From: Xanthoparmelia taractica
Lineage: Eukaryota > Ascomycota > Lecanoromycetes > Lecanorales > Parmeliaceae
DNA length: 64,000 bases
Direction of reading: 5' to 3'
NCBI GenBank assembly: GCA_033085395.1
Contig: JANQBS010000197.1
Location: forward strand, 1-64,000
Numbering within the stretch: the stretch's first letter is position 1; each line of letters begins with the position of its first letter. Below the pieces are notes generated by a model, which ran no database searches, was not told the origin of the DNA, and worked only from the letters and a program-made list of their open reading frames with translations. Both the position numbers and the translations under genes were made by a program. Of the stretch, positions 15,279-25,321 are shown one piece after another.

Positions 15279-15292
15279 GGTTATGAGCCCGG
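15279..15292 (+). other. Primer-binding site (initiator tRNA-Met half-molecule)
   Basis: GGTTATGAGCCCGG follows the 5' LTR with no spacer. Its first 12 bases are complementary to the anticodon arm of eukaryotic initiator tRNA-Met, the primer type used by copia/Ty5-like elements rather than the tRNA 3' end. Confidence 0.8.
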
Positions 15293-15383
15293 TTTGACGC
15301 TATTTATTCACTGCTATTGCTACTCACTATCGTTATCACTATTTAAGATATCTAAAGAACATATCGCCGTTAATCTATTCTTC

Positions 15384-16085
15384 AAGTCTTCTATTCGTTA
15401 ATTAACTAAGATCAATTACTTAGAATAAATCGTAAATATACGAGCCTTATTGAGAAAACAGAAGCTATAAAAATATACTCAAGAAGAGACCCCTAATATA
15501 CTAACTCCCGCAGCTCAGACTAAATAAATTAAGTCTTTCACAGACATCGCAGACGTTATAACTCCTACAATCAGCCCTGAAGTCAAGAAAAGACTCACCG
15601 CCGACGTATTCAACTATAACTTCAAGATAATAACTTAAATCTCGACTCAATTCCAGCCTAAGGGCGACGATAAATTTATACGACTCACAAAAGCCTATTA
15701 CATTATTAAGTATCATGATTTCAAATTAATATCGGATTACATCACGCATATTAAGACCCTCGAAGAACGTATTCTCGTGATAAACGTTATTCTTATATCT
15801 AACAAATAAATAATCCTCTATCTTACGATGTCTCTTTCGGATAATCTTTAGTATTTGATTAAGATCTAGACTATTACATCTAATATAACGACTACAAAAG
15901 CTATTACGATATTGCTGAAAGAGGAGAGAAAGAGAGAGAAGTCTAAGGATTAAGAGATAGTCTATTCGATAACTACGATAATTAAAAATAGAGCTCAGAC
16001 TAAAGAAAGAATATCGTGTAAGACTTATGGGAAGAATCACGGCGGCGTATATTAAGATAAACGTTCGAATCTGGCACCGAAATGA
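15384..16085 (+). pseudogene. RIP-mutated gag of the LTR element
   Basis: One reading frame runs from about 15,384 to a TGA at 16,083 without a frameshift, broken only by TAA/TAG codons that fit former Gln or Trp. The first part resembles copia-type Gag (UBN2-like) in being a charged, helical region of about 210 codons. Near the end, codons 16,017-16,055 read C-K-T-Y-G-K-N-H-G-G-V-Y-stop, a C-x2-C-x3-H-x3-C zinc knuckle with both inner Cys codons turned to Tyr (TGT to TAT), as RIP would do. There is no pol frame after it. The start is uncertain. Confidence 0.75.
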
Positions 16086-16249
16086 CTACAAGAAAAAAGG
16101 GGTACTAAACGAAAATATATCGAGTTAGCTTAAGCAGCAATCGCGTATTCGTTTTAGACAGGGGAGCCTTGAGATGATATATGTGTGTATATGTGTGTGT
16201 GCGTGTATCAGGATGACGTGTTGGCATATGATATTAGAATAATGTGTGC

Positions 16250-16505
16250 GTCAGGACGACGAGTGCCATAATAGCAATATTAAAACACTAGAAAGATACG
16301 TGCGTCAAGGGACGAGTGCTACGAGCATATTGAAATATTAGAATAATGCGTATGTCAGAATGATATATTGGAACATTAGGATGATGCGTGCGTCAAGGAA
16401 CGAGTGCTACGAGCATATTGGAATATTAGGATGGTGCGTATGTCAGGATGGCACGTTGGAACATTAGGATGATATGTGCGTTAAGGGACGAGTGCCACGA
16501 TGGCG
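16250..16505 (+). repeat. 88-bp minisatellite inside the LTR element
   Basis: The phrase TGCGTCAAGG, or a one-base variant, recurs at 16,301, 16,389 and 16,477, exactly 88 bp apart, within nearly three units rich in ACGAGTGC and ATTAGGATG submotifs. A partial, more diverged unit precedes it near 16,247. The array is not RIP-mutated and lies between gag and the polypurine tract. Confidence 0.8.
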
Positions 16506-16581
16506 CGTGTATATGGTGTGGGCTGGGCTGGAATGGTTTTTGTGTATGGCTTTATTTTTGTGTCTTTCGAAGGATGGCAAT

Positions 16582-16588
16582 AGGGGAG
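16582..16588 (+). other. Polypurine tract of the LTR element
   Basis: AGGGGAG sits directly before the TG of the 3' LTR, the expected place for the plus-strand primer of an LTR retroelement. Confidence 0.7.
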
Positions 16589-16737
16589 TGTTGAAATTTG
16601 GCCCCCATTGTTGGTGCAGGGATCATTCCCAGCCTTCTCGCGGCAGTCGCTTGACCAGCCACCTAATTTGTATGTTAAATAGTTCTGCTCCAGGGGAGTG
16701 TTGGAAAATAATCAATTATTCTCCCAGATTTTCAACA
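16589..16737 (+). repeat. 3' LTR of the gag-only element
   Basis: 149 bp, with the same ends as the 5' LTR and two C/T differences from it. It is followed by CATTT, the second copy of the target duplication. Confidence 0.92.
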
Positions 16738-19723
16738 CATTTATATTAAAGCCGAGACGTAGTCTAGTAGGCTCGCCGATATCGAGTAATTTAGTTGCTA
16801 GCTTACGTATCGTTTATAAAACATTATTCTTAATTTAAGTAAGATTATATATAGTAAGAAGATACAATATTAGGTGATTGCGAGATCGTGTATATTGAGA
16901 GAATCGAAAGAGGAAAGTTAAATGCCTAGGGTTCGCTACGGAGCACGGTTAAAGTATCTACTATAATATGAAAATTAAGAATATAATTATAATTAAATCT
17001 TTCTTTAATGATGTCAGTCGATTAATAGAAACGAGAATTATTATTATAGTATAAACCGTGATACTTACTAAGAGATATATAACCTTAATAAGCCTTTTCT
17101 ATTATTCTTTAAATGTTCTATATAGTGATAAGAATTTATAGATAAAGTTCTCTCGAATGAAAGGTACTCGCATTATAGTTAAAAGCACTTATCGATATCT
17201 ATAAAAAGCACGAACTAAAAGTTATAATAATAAAAGATTATATTAAGCAAATAATAGATCGAGCTATAGCGATTAATGGCGAGCTTAATTTCAACATATC
17301 CTTAATTAACGAAATTCTTAGTTCAAATTCTTATTACCTTAGATATAGTTAATATTAATTTACAAAACTCTTAAAAGAAACGAACAACTATTATCTACTT
17401 GGAATCTCATAGAACCGCATTTCTAGTCGACGTCGCGTTAAGGTCTAATTCATTATCATATAAGAATATCACCCTTTTCATAACTCAACTCGAACTACAA
17501 TATTCGCAATAAAATTAGACACTTATTACTATAAGATATTATTTTATTCCCAACGTCTATCAACGACCTATTAGTTATAGTTTCTAGGCATTTATTTCAC
17601 GAGAGTGTCCCCCTTAGTTTTAACCTTATAGCGTCAAATTAGTAGTCTCCTATAACTATAACTCAACATAACGACCAGGCAAAATCATCTTTAAAATATA
17701 ATAACTCTATACATATATTAATATATAGAGATTAGATGGAGTTACTCTAAAATTATTATTACGCTATTAAATCACCCAAACGTAATCGTTTTCAAAGTCG
17801 ATACGTATTGTATTTCGAATATTGTTTAAGCGCTAACAGTCTTTTAATTAGATAGGAAGAATAACCCTATCTGAATCCCTATAACACTCTATACTATTAT
17901 ATCTAGTCACTCTATTCCGGCTTTAAGTTAAGACGTTATATACGAAAGTCGTCGATAAAACTTCGCTATCTCACATTTAATTAATTATTGATTTCTTTTA
18001 TAAAAAGATATAATTTAACTAAATCGATAAGGCGAGTAGGAATTCTAAGTTTAATTATAATAATGCAAACGAGATTAGATTTAAGCTAAAAGAACGCTAG
18101 CTAGAAGTAACAATAAGCGTAAAGAAAGATTTTCTTTAAGATCGGTTTCTTACTTAGATTTGACGATAGAAATTAATCGGCTCTTAGAATACGGCCTAAC
18201 TCTAAAGCATCGGAGACGATCGTCCTTAAATTCGCTATATCTCGTATTATAAATATTATATAAGTGCTAATAATCTTCTTTTTAGGCAAGAAGAACGATC
18301 CTATCTAAATTTCTATATAACTCTATATTGTTATATTTAATTAGTCTTACGATAGGAAGTTAAATAAGAATTAAACTACGAGGATACTTACGATTACTAT
18401 ACGTTCTTCTGCGGAAAATGCCTTAAAAATAATAATAGAAAACGAGGGTTTAAGTCTAATCGAAGTACTTTCAAAAGTATCTAAAAACCTAATATATTCT
18501 CTCTCTTTAGGCCTTTCGCCTAATTTTAGACTATTAAGCTTATTACTTATTTAAAGTTCGCGTTCGAAATTAAAGTTAACGCTAGTATAATTATAATATC
18601 AGAACGCGTGTTTAATAGCTCGAGTATTACGTACTTTAATAAAGCTAAGGCTTAGTTATTACAGTCGAAGCGTGGCGCTTCGTGGAATATAAAAGACTTC
18701 AAGTTCGTGAGAGCTATTATTATTTTATCTTAGATAATACTACGAATTAACGTCGCGATAAAGATATTCACGAATCGACTTAAGAAATAGTATAATGCTT
18801 TAATTATCTCTTTTAAGCTATATAGATTATAAAATGAGAAAGCGAAATTTCGTTTTACTTTCGATCTTTTAATTATAAAGTTAAAATAATTAGACGATAA
18901 GTTAGATATAAAGATAAATAGATTTTTCGTGAACGTAGAGCTTCGTTCGACTCTTAGTAAATGTAAGCTTAACGGCGTTAATATACTAGTAATAATTCTA
19001 TCGTTTGAAGACTCTTAATTTTAGAATAGAATTAAGTACTTCGGCGATATTATATACGATATATTCGCCTAGCTTGCTCTTCTATCTTTTGATAGACCTT
19101 TCTTAACTTTTAAGTATAGACGTTTAAACGATCTATTATCTTATAAATAGATTTAGTAAAAAAGATTTAATAATCTTCGTTAATATTACTCTAAAAATGA
19201 ACTTAAAGAGCGGAAATACGAATTATGTATTATCATTAGGCGACCTGAGATTTCTTAAGTAAGGCAGAATAATGCTTATAAGCATTGATATTATATATTC
19301 TTAAGGTAATATAAAGAGAATACCTAACATTACTGGAGTTATCGCTAGTATCGATACCTAGTTTAATTAATTCCCGAAAAGTATTCGCTATTAATAGAGT
19401 CGAAAAAAGATAATTACGAACCTTAATATTATAATAAAAGAGAGATTAAAGCTATAAATCTCAAAAAATATCGATTAGAAGCTAAAGAGTATTATTGTAT
19501 ATTATAACGATAAGTAGCTAAGAGCAAACACCTTAGCTTTCATATTAATAAAAAATATAAATCATAGACGTATTCGAAGAATATCATAAGATTATATTAT
19601 ACGAGAAAGTATCTGCAATTAGAAAAATATACGTTAAGATTTTTGAGAATATAGTTTAGTTGAAGATTACCATTATTATTGCTAATAAGAATTATTATAA
19701 CCGCTTTAAATTAAGATTACGTG

Positions 19724-20190
19724 AACTTCTAATGCTTACGCTTTGAAGTATTACTTCGAAATCCGATTTATTAATCGCTATCGTCGATTCTAAATCTACA
19801 CTTTATTAATCTTTTAATATTCGCTTTAACGCGCTTCGCTCGCGACTTAATTATATATGTAGAGAATTCACGGGAGGATCACTCGAAGATCTTATGCTTA
19901 CGCTTTAAAGTACTACTAGAAGTCTCGACCTTATAAATCTACGCTCTATAAATTCTTTAACATTCGTGTCGATACGCTTTACTCGCAGTCTAGAAACATT
20001 ATTAATATTAAATATCACGAATATAGAAAGTCTAGATAAGAACGATATGAAGATCTTATATCTATACCTTAAAGCATTACTAAGAATCTCGATCTCTTTA
20101 TCGCTACTCTTAACCCTAAATTTACGCTTTATTTATTTATTAGCGTCCGTCTCGACACGCTTTATACGTAATTCTCCGTAATTAAAATTA
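19724..20190. repeat. Three-unit tandem repeat, period about 163 bp
   Basis: A diverged unit recurs with matching landmarks at 19,732 / 19,894 / about 20,058, giving periods of 162 and 164 bp. Each unit holds an (A/G)TGCTTACGCTTTAAAG-like stretch, then an AATCTACGC-like stretch, then a CGATACGCTTTACTCGC-like end. All copies are RIP-mutated. I see no coding frame that explains the period. Confidence 0.7.
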
Positions 20191-21496
20191 AATTATATAA
20201 TCTTCGTTATATTAGTTGAAGTCGAGGAATATATTCTCGCCGACTTTCTTAGGCTTCGCAGATATAGCGTTAATAGAAGTCTATCTAATCTACCCGTTGC
20301 TTCTTCCCGCCTATTAATTAAATCGTTATAATTTCCGATTCACTCGAATAGTCATTTATTAAATTTCGATCACCCCTATTATTATGTCTTAGAGAATATA
20401 AGATAAAGAACGCTAAACGACAATTATATAGAACGAAAAGAAAGAAATCGGCGGCCGACTATTCTCGATTGCGTATTTAATTATCTATAACTTATATACG
20501 AAAGTAATAATATCGCTCTTTCCTCAAAAGGCGGAGCATAATTTCGATACTTAATAAGCGAAATATCTTTATAACTCCTCACGTAGCTCTAGAGAAAAGA
20601 GTAAGTTCTTCTTTAGAATATCGCAAATACGCTATTTTAGATAGATCAACCTAATATATTATATAGTCACATTAGATAATATCGGAGATATAAGAAAGCT
20701 AACGGCGGATCACCTCGAATAGATTATTCCCAATTTTTGCTATCTTCATGAAATCACCACCTTAGCTATTTCACTCTATTCTCCGACCTATTATATAAAT
20801 ATCACTTATAAGAAAAAAAATCGCTATATTGCCAATTACGTTAATTCTAAGAAGTCGACTAACGAACGCGACTATAATGATTTAATCTAGCTTCAAGGAG
20901 TCTATAAGAGAAATATTGCTTGTCGGCTGCGAAGTAATTATTCTTTAAAGATAAGAGCTAACGCCCGCGTAGCCTTAAATATTCTATATTATACGTTTAG
21001 AATAAAAAATATAACGAGTCTCCGAGTTCTTCTGCTAGTTCGATTCTATAGCGCTTACTCGAATTAACTTAGATAGAAATCGAGGTAAAGTATCTTTAAA
21101 GCTTAAGAAAAGAATTATTGGCCGAGATTATTAAGCTTTAGAAACGTACTATTAATAGTGAAACGTAGTTCTATATTCCTTATTTTAGATAATAGTGCTT
21201 TATTAACGAGTAGAAAGATTATATAGCGGAAAAGTCTTCAAGTCTTTCGTGTATTGATATTTATATAATAGAAAAGTATTTTATTCTTACCGACATAGAA
21301 GAGTTCACTTCTCACTCGATTACTACCCTCACTTAGTTAGTCTATAGGGCTGAAGTTTCAATATTTTTTTAATATATTTAACTAATTACTTAATCACGCT
21401 ATATTATCAAGAATAACTCTAAATTCTTCGGCTTAGACTAATTCTAATGATTAATTATCTAATTTACCTAAAATCGCGTAAGAAGACCATATATAA

Positions 21497-22414
21497 CTAG
21501 CTCTAAAGGCCCATAAGCACCGAGAAAAGCCGATTAGTCTACGAAAAATTGCTAGAATATATAGGGTTTCTAACTCTACACTATAAGGTTAGCTTAAGGA
21601 AATAATCTTAAAGAAGAAGAACTATAAACGACGTTAGCGGCTCAATAATTAGGAGGAGATAGCAATAATTAATTGAATTCTACGTCTATAGCGCTAGAGA
21701 TAATCGGTACGAGTGAATTAAGTATAAGAAATAGTTAGGAAACTACTAGATAAGAAGAACGATAGAGCGCCTCTTGAAGTTAATTGGATTTAGAAATTCC
21801 TAGATCGTTACGATTAGCTTAAAATAATATTCATTTATTCGCTTAATAAGGAGAGTGCTATAGTCTAAGACCGTTAGATATCTAATTAATAATTCGCTCT
21901 ATTTTTAAGCGTTAAGGCTAAGTACTTAGTTAACGAAACGAATATTTAAAATATAAATAAGAAGTACTTAATGTAAAGAGTTATTAAGAAAGAGAAAGTT
22001 ATAATTAGTAAGCATTAAAAGAAGATATATATAACGTAATCTGGTAATTATGACTGAATCTCACTTATCGAATATATGTCTATAGATAAGAGAATTCTAG
22101 AGCTATAGATTATCTTTAAAGAAAAGTAATAAATAAAGAGCTAAAATAAAGTTATAACGAATAAATATATTATACTCAGCGAGAATAACTGGATCGAAAA
22201 TAAAATAGATCTTTAATAGCTATAATAGGTCTTTTATCCCGAAATAGCTACGGAATCAGGTCGATAATAAATGTTATTGATTAATGAACACGCTTTTTAT
22301 CTCTCTACTGCCGCTATCGAGTTCTACGTTTAACAAAAGATTATTCTTCTATGCCTATCTTCTCATATAACGCATTTGTTATAATCGCTTAACGTAGATA
22401 TCTTTATATCCCTA
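21497..22414 (+). pseudogene. RIP-killed pogo/Fot-type (Tc1/mariner) transposase
   Basis: One frame reads through about 306 codons with many TAA/TAG/TGA codons but no frameshift. The N-terminus has the psq-type helix-turn-helix typical of fungal pogo transposases (L-A-L-K-A-H-K-H-R-E-K-P-I-S-L-R, then K-I-A-R-I-Y). A Tc5/CENP-B-like DNA-binding part follows, then a DDE domain. The three catalytic Asp positions, normally in NMDE, L-I-D-G-H and S-L-D-V-G motifs, read Asn at codons 21,956 (AAT), 22,283 (AAT) and 22,391 (AAC), all in frame; 35 residues lie between the second and third. Each is a single G-to-A change. The C-terminal end past 22,414 is unrecognisable and no terminal inverted repeats were found. 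Confidence 0.85.
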
Positions 22415-23608
22415 AATAATATCTATATTATTCTCTATGGCCATCTATCACTATAGTCGAAGCTAGATATATATTATAGTTAGCGAAGTGCGTGTGCTAT
22501 ATTAAGATTAAGGACGTGTGACTACTAGCAGACCTCGCTACCGAGTCGAGGTTCCCCGCTGACAAGCTTCATCTCAGCTAAACCCTATATCGTACGATCT
22601 TACTATCACGTCAATACACGTGTCAAAGCTATTTATACGTATCATGATCACTGCGTACGATGCAGTCGCGATGTAGTAGTCTTATGACATTCTAGAAAAT
22701 CATCAAAAAAAAAAGATTTTCTGAAAGCCTGTTAAGAACCATGTTAGCAATCACAACAATACCATAGTATTAGTCAAATATTAATAATGGAATATAATTC
22801 AGATAGTACTCTTAAGAGTAGTCACTTTTATCTATCTAATTTGAATCAATAGCACACATCGCACGTATAATTAATTATCATTATTATCGTTACAAATACC
22901 ATGATTTCAGAGTGAATTTAAACTTACGGTTAAATTGTAATAATAGTAGAATTTATTTAATTAGGTCAAACGATCTTAAATAGAAGTCACGTACTACTTA
23001 GATAGATGAAGCAAAAACAATCAAAAAATGCCTACTGCGTAGCCCATCCAGCCCTATGAACATAAACCCTGAACTAGCGCGGCCGAAGGCCGCAGCAACC
23101 TTTCTTGTCCAGACGATTTGATATTTAAGAATAGACCCTACGACTCAGTTACTTCTCATTGTCTGTCTGTCTGGTAAGACAGGACTTTGACCGTCAGGTT
23201 CCAGGTCCCCGACTCCCATAATCCGCTCTTTAGTACTGGATGCCCTGAAGCGCATGATTTTGGGTACGGATACTGGATATTATTATTGTGGCTCTGTCGA
23301 GGTCACTATAGGGGCTGCAAGAGAATGCTAAAGCAGGGCAAGGAATTCAACGATATGTGCCAGTTGAGGAGCTTGAATTCACGGATTACGGGAGATTCGG
23401 TAATGAAGAAGAGACAAGGAGCTTAGGCTTAAGGCAGTCTAGGATTCTCTTTAGTCTTCAAGTTCTTGGCAATTGATGATTTTGATTAACAAGCTTGCAT
23501 TCATCGTTCAAGGTAGAATCCAGGGTTCAATCGAGGAGTTCTCTATACTGGATTTTGTATCCTAGCTGAGTGGCTACTCCTGTATTGGACTGGAAACCTT
23601 CCTCGACA
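22415..23608. other. Boundary region without a recognised gene
   Basis: Composition changes from RIP-type AT-rich to ordinary DNA between about 22,450 and 23,030. Short open frames (for example 23,187-23,426) have no start context or family resemblance I can support. A GCGGCC-GAA-GGCCGC hairpin lies at 23,079-23,093 with no evident role. Confidence 0.5.
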
Positions 23609-24232
23609 TCAACTCGTCTCAAAAAAACCTTTTCCCTTGACCAAAGTCGCATTTGGAGTAGGGCCGCCAAACTCCTGAATAGTAAAGAATCCGTACGAGT
23701 ACGTGGAACGCGCTTCTTTAATGCTGAACATCAGTTCCGCCGGACCATGGCTCCCCAGCTGCCTCATTAACTCATCCAATGCAAGCAGAGCCCATTCCGT
23801 CGGCAATCTCCGGCCGAAAATTCCTTCGTTCATGTCGATCGTCCACAGGGTGTAAGATTCCAAGTCGACAATGCTTTGCCGCGCTAGGCGAGGCACGTAG
23901 CCTGGAACTGGATACTCGCGCTCTATGTTGTCGCGGAATTCTCGAAGAAAGTCCTGGAGTTCCGGTACACGGACTGGACCGTGGACCGAGCCAACGGAAA
24001 GGATGACCAGGTCGGGAAAGCCGAAGCGGGGTACTATGGCAACTTGATAGGGTCGCGCGGGCCATGGCGAGAATGCTAGATTTGGAAAATGCCGTGATGG
24101 TGCTTGTGGGGAATTGTTGGTGTTATTGATGGGTACCAATGGAAGAGAGTAACCTAGAGACGGTATTCTGAGTGTAGTAGATGTAGAGACTAGAAGAGCT
24201 AAGACAGCAAGCAAAAGAAGCTTCAACGACAT
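23609..24232 (-). CDS. Small secreted hypothetical protein
   Basis: I do not recognise a family. The frame is open from 24,283, but the Met at 24,232 is the better start because it begins a clear signal peptide (M-S-L-K followed by a Leu/Ala/Val core, then polar Ser/Thr). That gives 207 residues. The mature part is Pro-rich early, has an N-N-T sequon, a stretch spaced like a small globular domain (residues about 70-190), and no cysteine-rich pattern. It ends G-F-F-E-T-S. It is single-exon as read. It is the first gene after the AT-rich compartment, about 1.1 kb from its edge, a position where secreted effector genes are often found in plant-associated fungi; calling it an effector would be inference only. 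Confidence 0.6.
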   Translation of the reverse strand: MSLKLLLLAVLALLVSTSTTLRIPSLGYSLPLVPINNTNNSPQAPSRHFPNLAFSPWPARPYQVAIVPRFGFPDLVILSVGSVHGPVRVPELQDFLREFRDNIEREYPVPGYVPRLARQSIVDLESYTLWTIDMNEGIFGRRLPTEWALLALDELMRQLGSHGPAELMFSIKEARSTYSYGFFTIQEFGGPTPNATLVKGKGFFETS

Positions 24233-25321
24233 TGTCTTTGCGCCTGTATTTGAATTTACAGAACCCTCAGATTGTCGAAACACTTCGTCAGATGCCGTGC
24301 AGGCGGTGATAACTCCTGGGACTCTTTGCGCTCCGTCAGCTGGGTAGTGAATCGGTATCTGAGAACGTCAAGTTGCATTGGAGCAGAAAGGGAGTATAAT
24401 CACTGGACAGATGTCAAACATATTTAAATTTTGGAGCTCCCGAGCCGCACGGAAGAGGCCCGCATAATTGCACATCTGTGCGCCAGTGGAAGCGCATACT
24501 TGAAAGCCTTACACGCTGAGGCTCGTGGAGAAGGCACCTTTGAAACTCATGATCGCACTAGCGGCTGGAATACCACGGCCCGCTTAAGTCGGATCATGGC
24601 TTTGCATATGCTCCAAGCTGCAGCAGGAGTGCCTATTCTTTGTCGTGCCTCGCTTGTGCCAGCCAGAAGTAAGAATTCGGTATTCGAGGAACCAGTGGTG
24701 CATTGAGTTTTAGCAACGCCCGGCGACGTAAGATTGTTTTGATGTAATGCGACATCAACAAAAGGCACGAAAAGACTTCCAAATTGGGAGACTATAGTTA
24801 ATTCCACAAGGAGGTGGTATCAGCAATCGAGGACGGGAATCCTAACCAGTCAAACGACCCTTTCATTGTGCGCCATTCAACAGGACTGCACAAAGAAAGT
24901 TCGCGTTCGACTTCAATTGACGTTTCGACTTTGAGCCCACTTAGACGGCTAAGCGCAAGAAGCTGCAACCAGCAGCCGAGGTAAGAGAAAGCAGATGTGT
25001 ACATTCCTCTAGGTAATATGGTATGATGTGCTTCCAAATCGGAAGTCAAATATTGTTGTAGAATGTAGACTGTAAGAGAGCAGAAGAGTGGTGAGGGGAA
25101 AGTGTGGTGAGTTGCTGGGCCGGACTCGAAGATTAGATAAGGCGAGTGACACTAAAGTAGTACCAGCCACCCGCGAGTAAGCCAACTTGAGATGCCAGCA
25201 CACTCATCTCCTACAGCTCTTCCTAGGCGCAAAACCCATTACCGTTACCAAGGATATAATCACATAAATATACACATGAAGGGTAATTGGTGACGTACCG
25301 TTCCAAGAGGCAGCCCTGAGC
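24233..25321. other. Intergenic, divergent promoter region
   Basis: About 1.1 kb between the divergently transcribed secreted-protein gene and the transporter. Several short open frames overlap on both strands, none with a consistent frame, signal or motif. I see no other feature. Confidence 0.5.

Larger units (their letters stand above)
15130..16737 (+). mobile_element. Gag-only (TR-GAG-like) Ty1/copia-type LTR element
   Basis: This is a complete 1,608-bp LTR element. Two 149-bp LTRs begin TGTTG and end CAACA, differ at only two positions (both C/T), and are flanked by a perfect 5-bp target duplication, CATTT (15,125-15,129 and 16,738-16,742). Directly after the 5' LTR is GGTTATGAGCCC, complementary to the anticodon arm of initiator tRNA-Met. 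That half-tRNA priming mode is known from copia and Ty5 elements. A purine tract sits directly before the 3' LTR. Between them lie a mutated gag frame and a short 88-bp tandem array, but no protease, integrase or reverse transcriptase. It therefore needed another element's enzymes to move. It is nested in repeat copy B. Confidence 0.9.
9990..16930. repeat. Diverged direct repeat, copy B, interrupted by an LTR element
   Basis: This is the partner of copy A in the same orientation. It carries the second SNF2 relic and the same downstream block as 7,650-8,800. Removing the LTR element and one copy of its CATTT target duplication (1,613 bp) restores the alignment to copy A: the 8,011-bp offset at 16,800 equals 6,397 plus 1,613 to within one base. 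The helicase duplication therefore predates the retroelement insertion. Confidence 0.78.
1..22500. repeat. AT-rich RIP-mutated repeat compartment
   Basis: This block is strongly AT-rich, poor in CpA/TpG and rich in TpA, while many CpG dinucleotides survive. Stop codons occur in all frames, and relics of recognisable protein families are broken almost only by transitions such as TGG to TAA or CAR to TAR. That is the known signature of RIP in Pezizomycotina. No intact gene is visible. The open frame at 9,148-9,468 starts with TTG and matches nothing I recognise. Identifiable relics are listed separately. About 1-3,800, 9,000-9,990 and 16,930-19,700 hold only mutated repeat sequence I cannot name; around 2,400-2,700 a charged, helix-like reading survives. 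The block ends near 22,500, just after the pogo relic. Confidence 0.9.

Noticed and set aside
15501..16040. Minus-strand open frames inside the LTR element
   Set aside because: They are shadows of the plus-strand gag, which alone carries the zinc knuckle and a consistent frame.
23079..23093. GCGGCC-GAA-GGCCGC hairpin
   Set aside because: Too short and isolated to assign a role in a fungal genome; no gene ends beside it.
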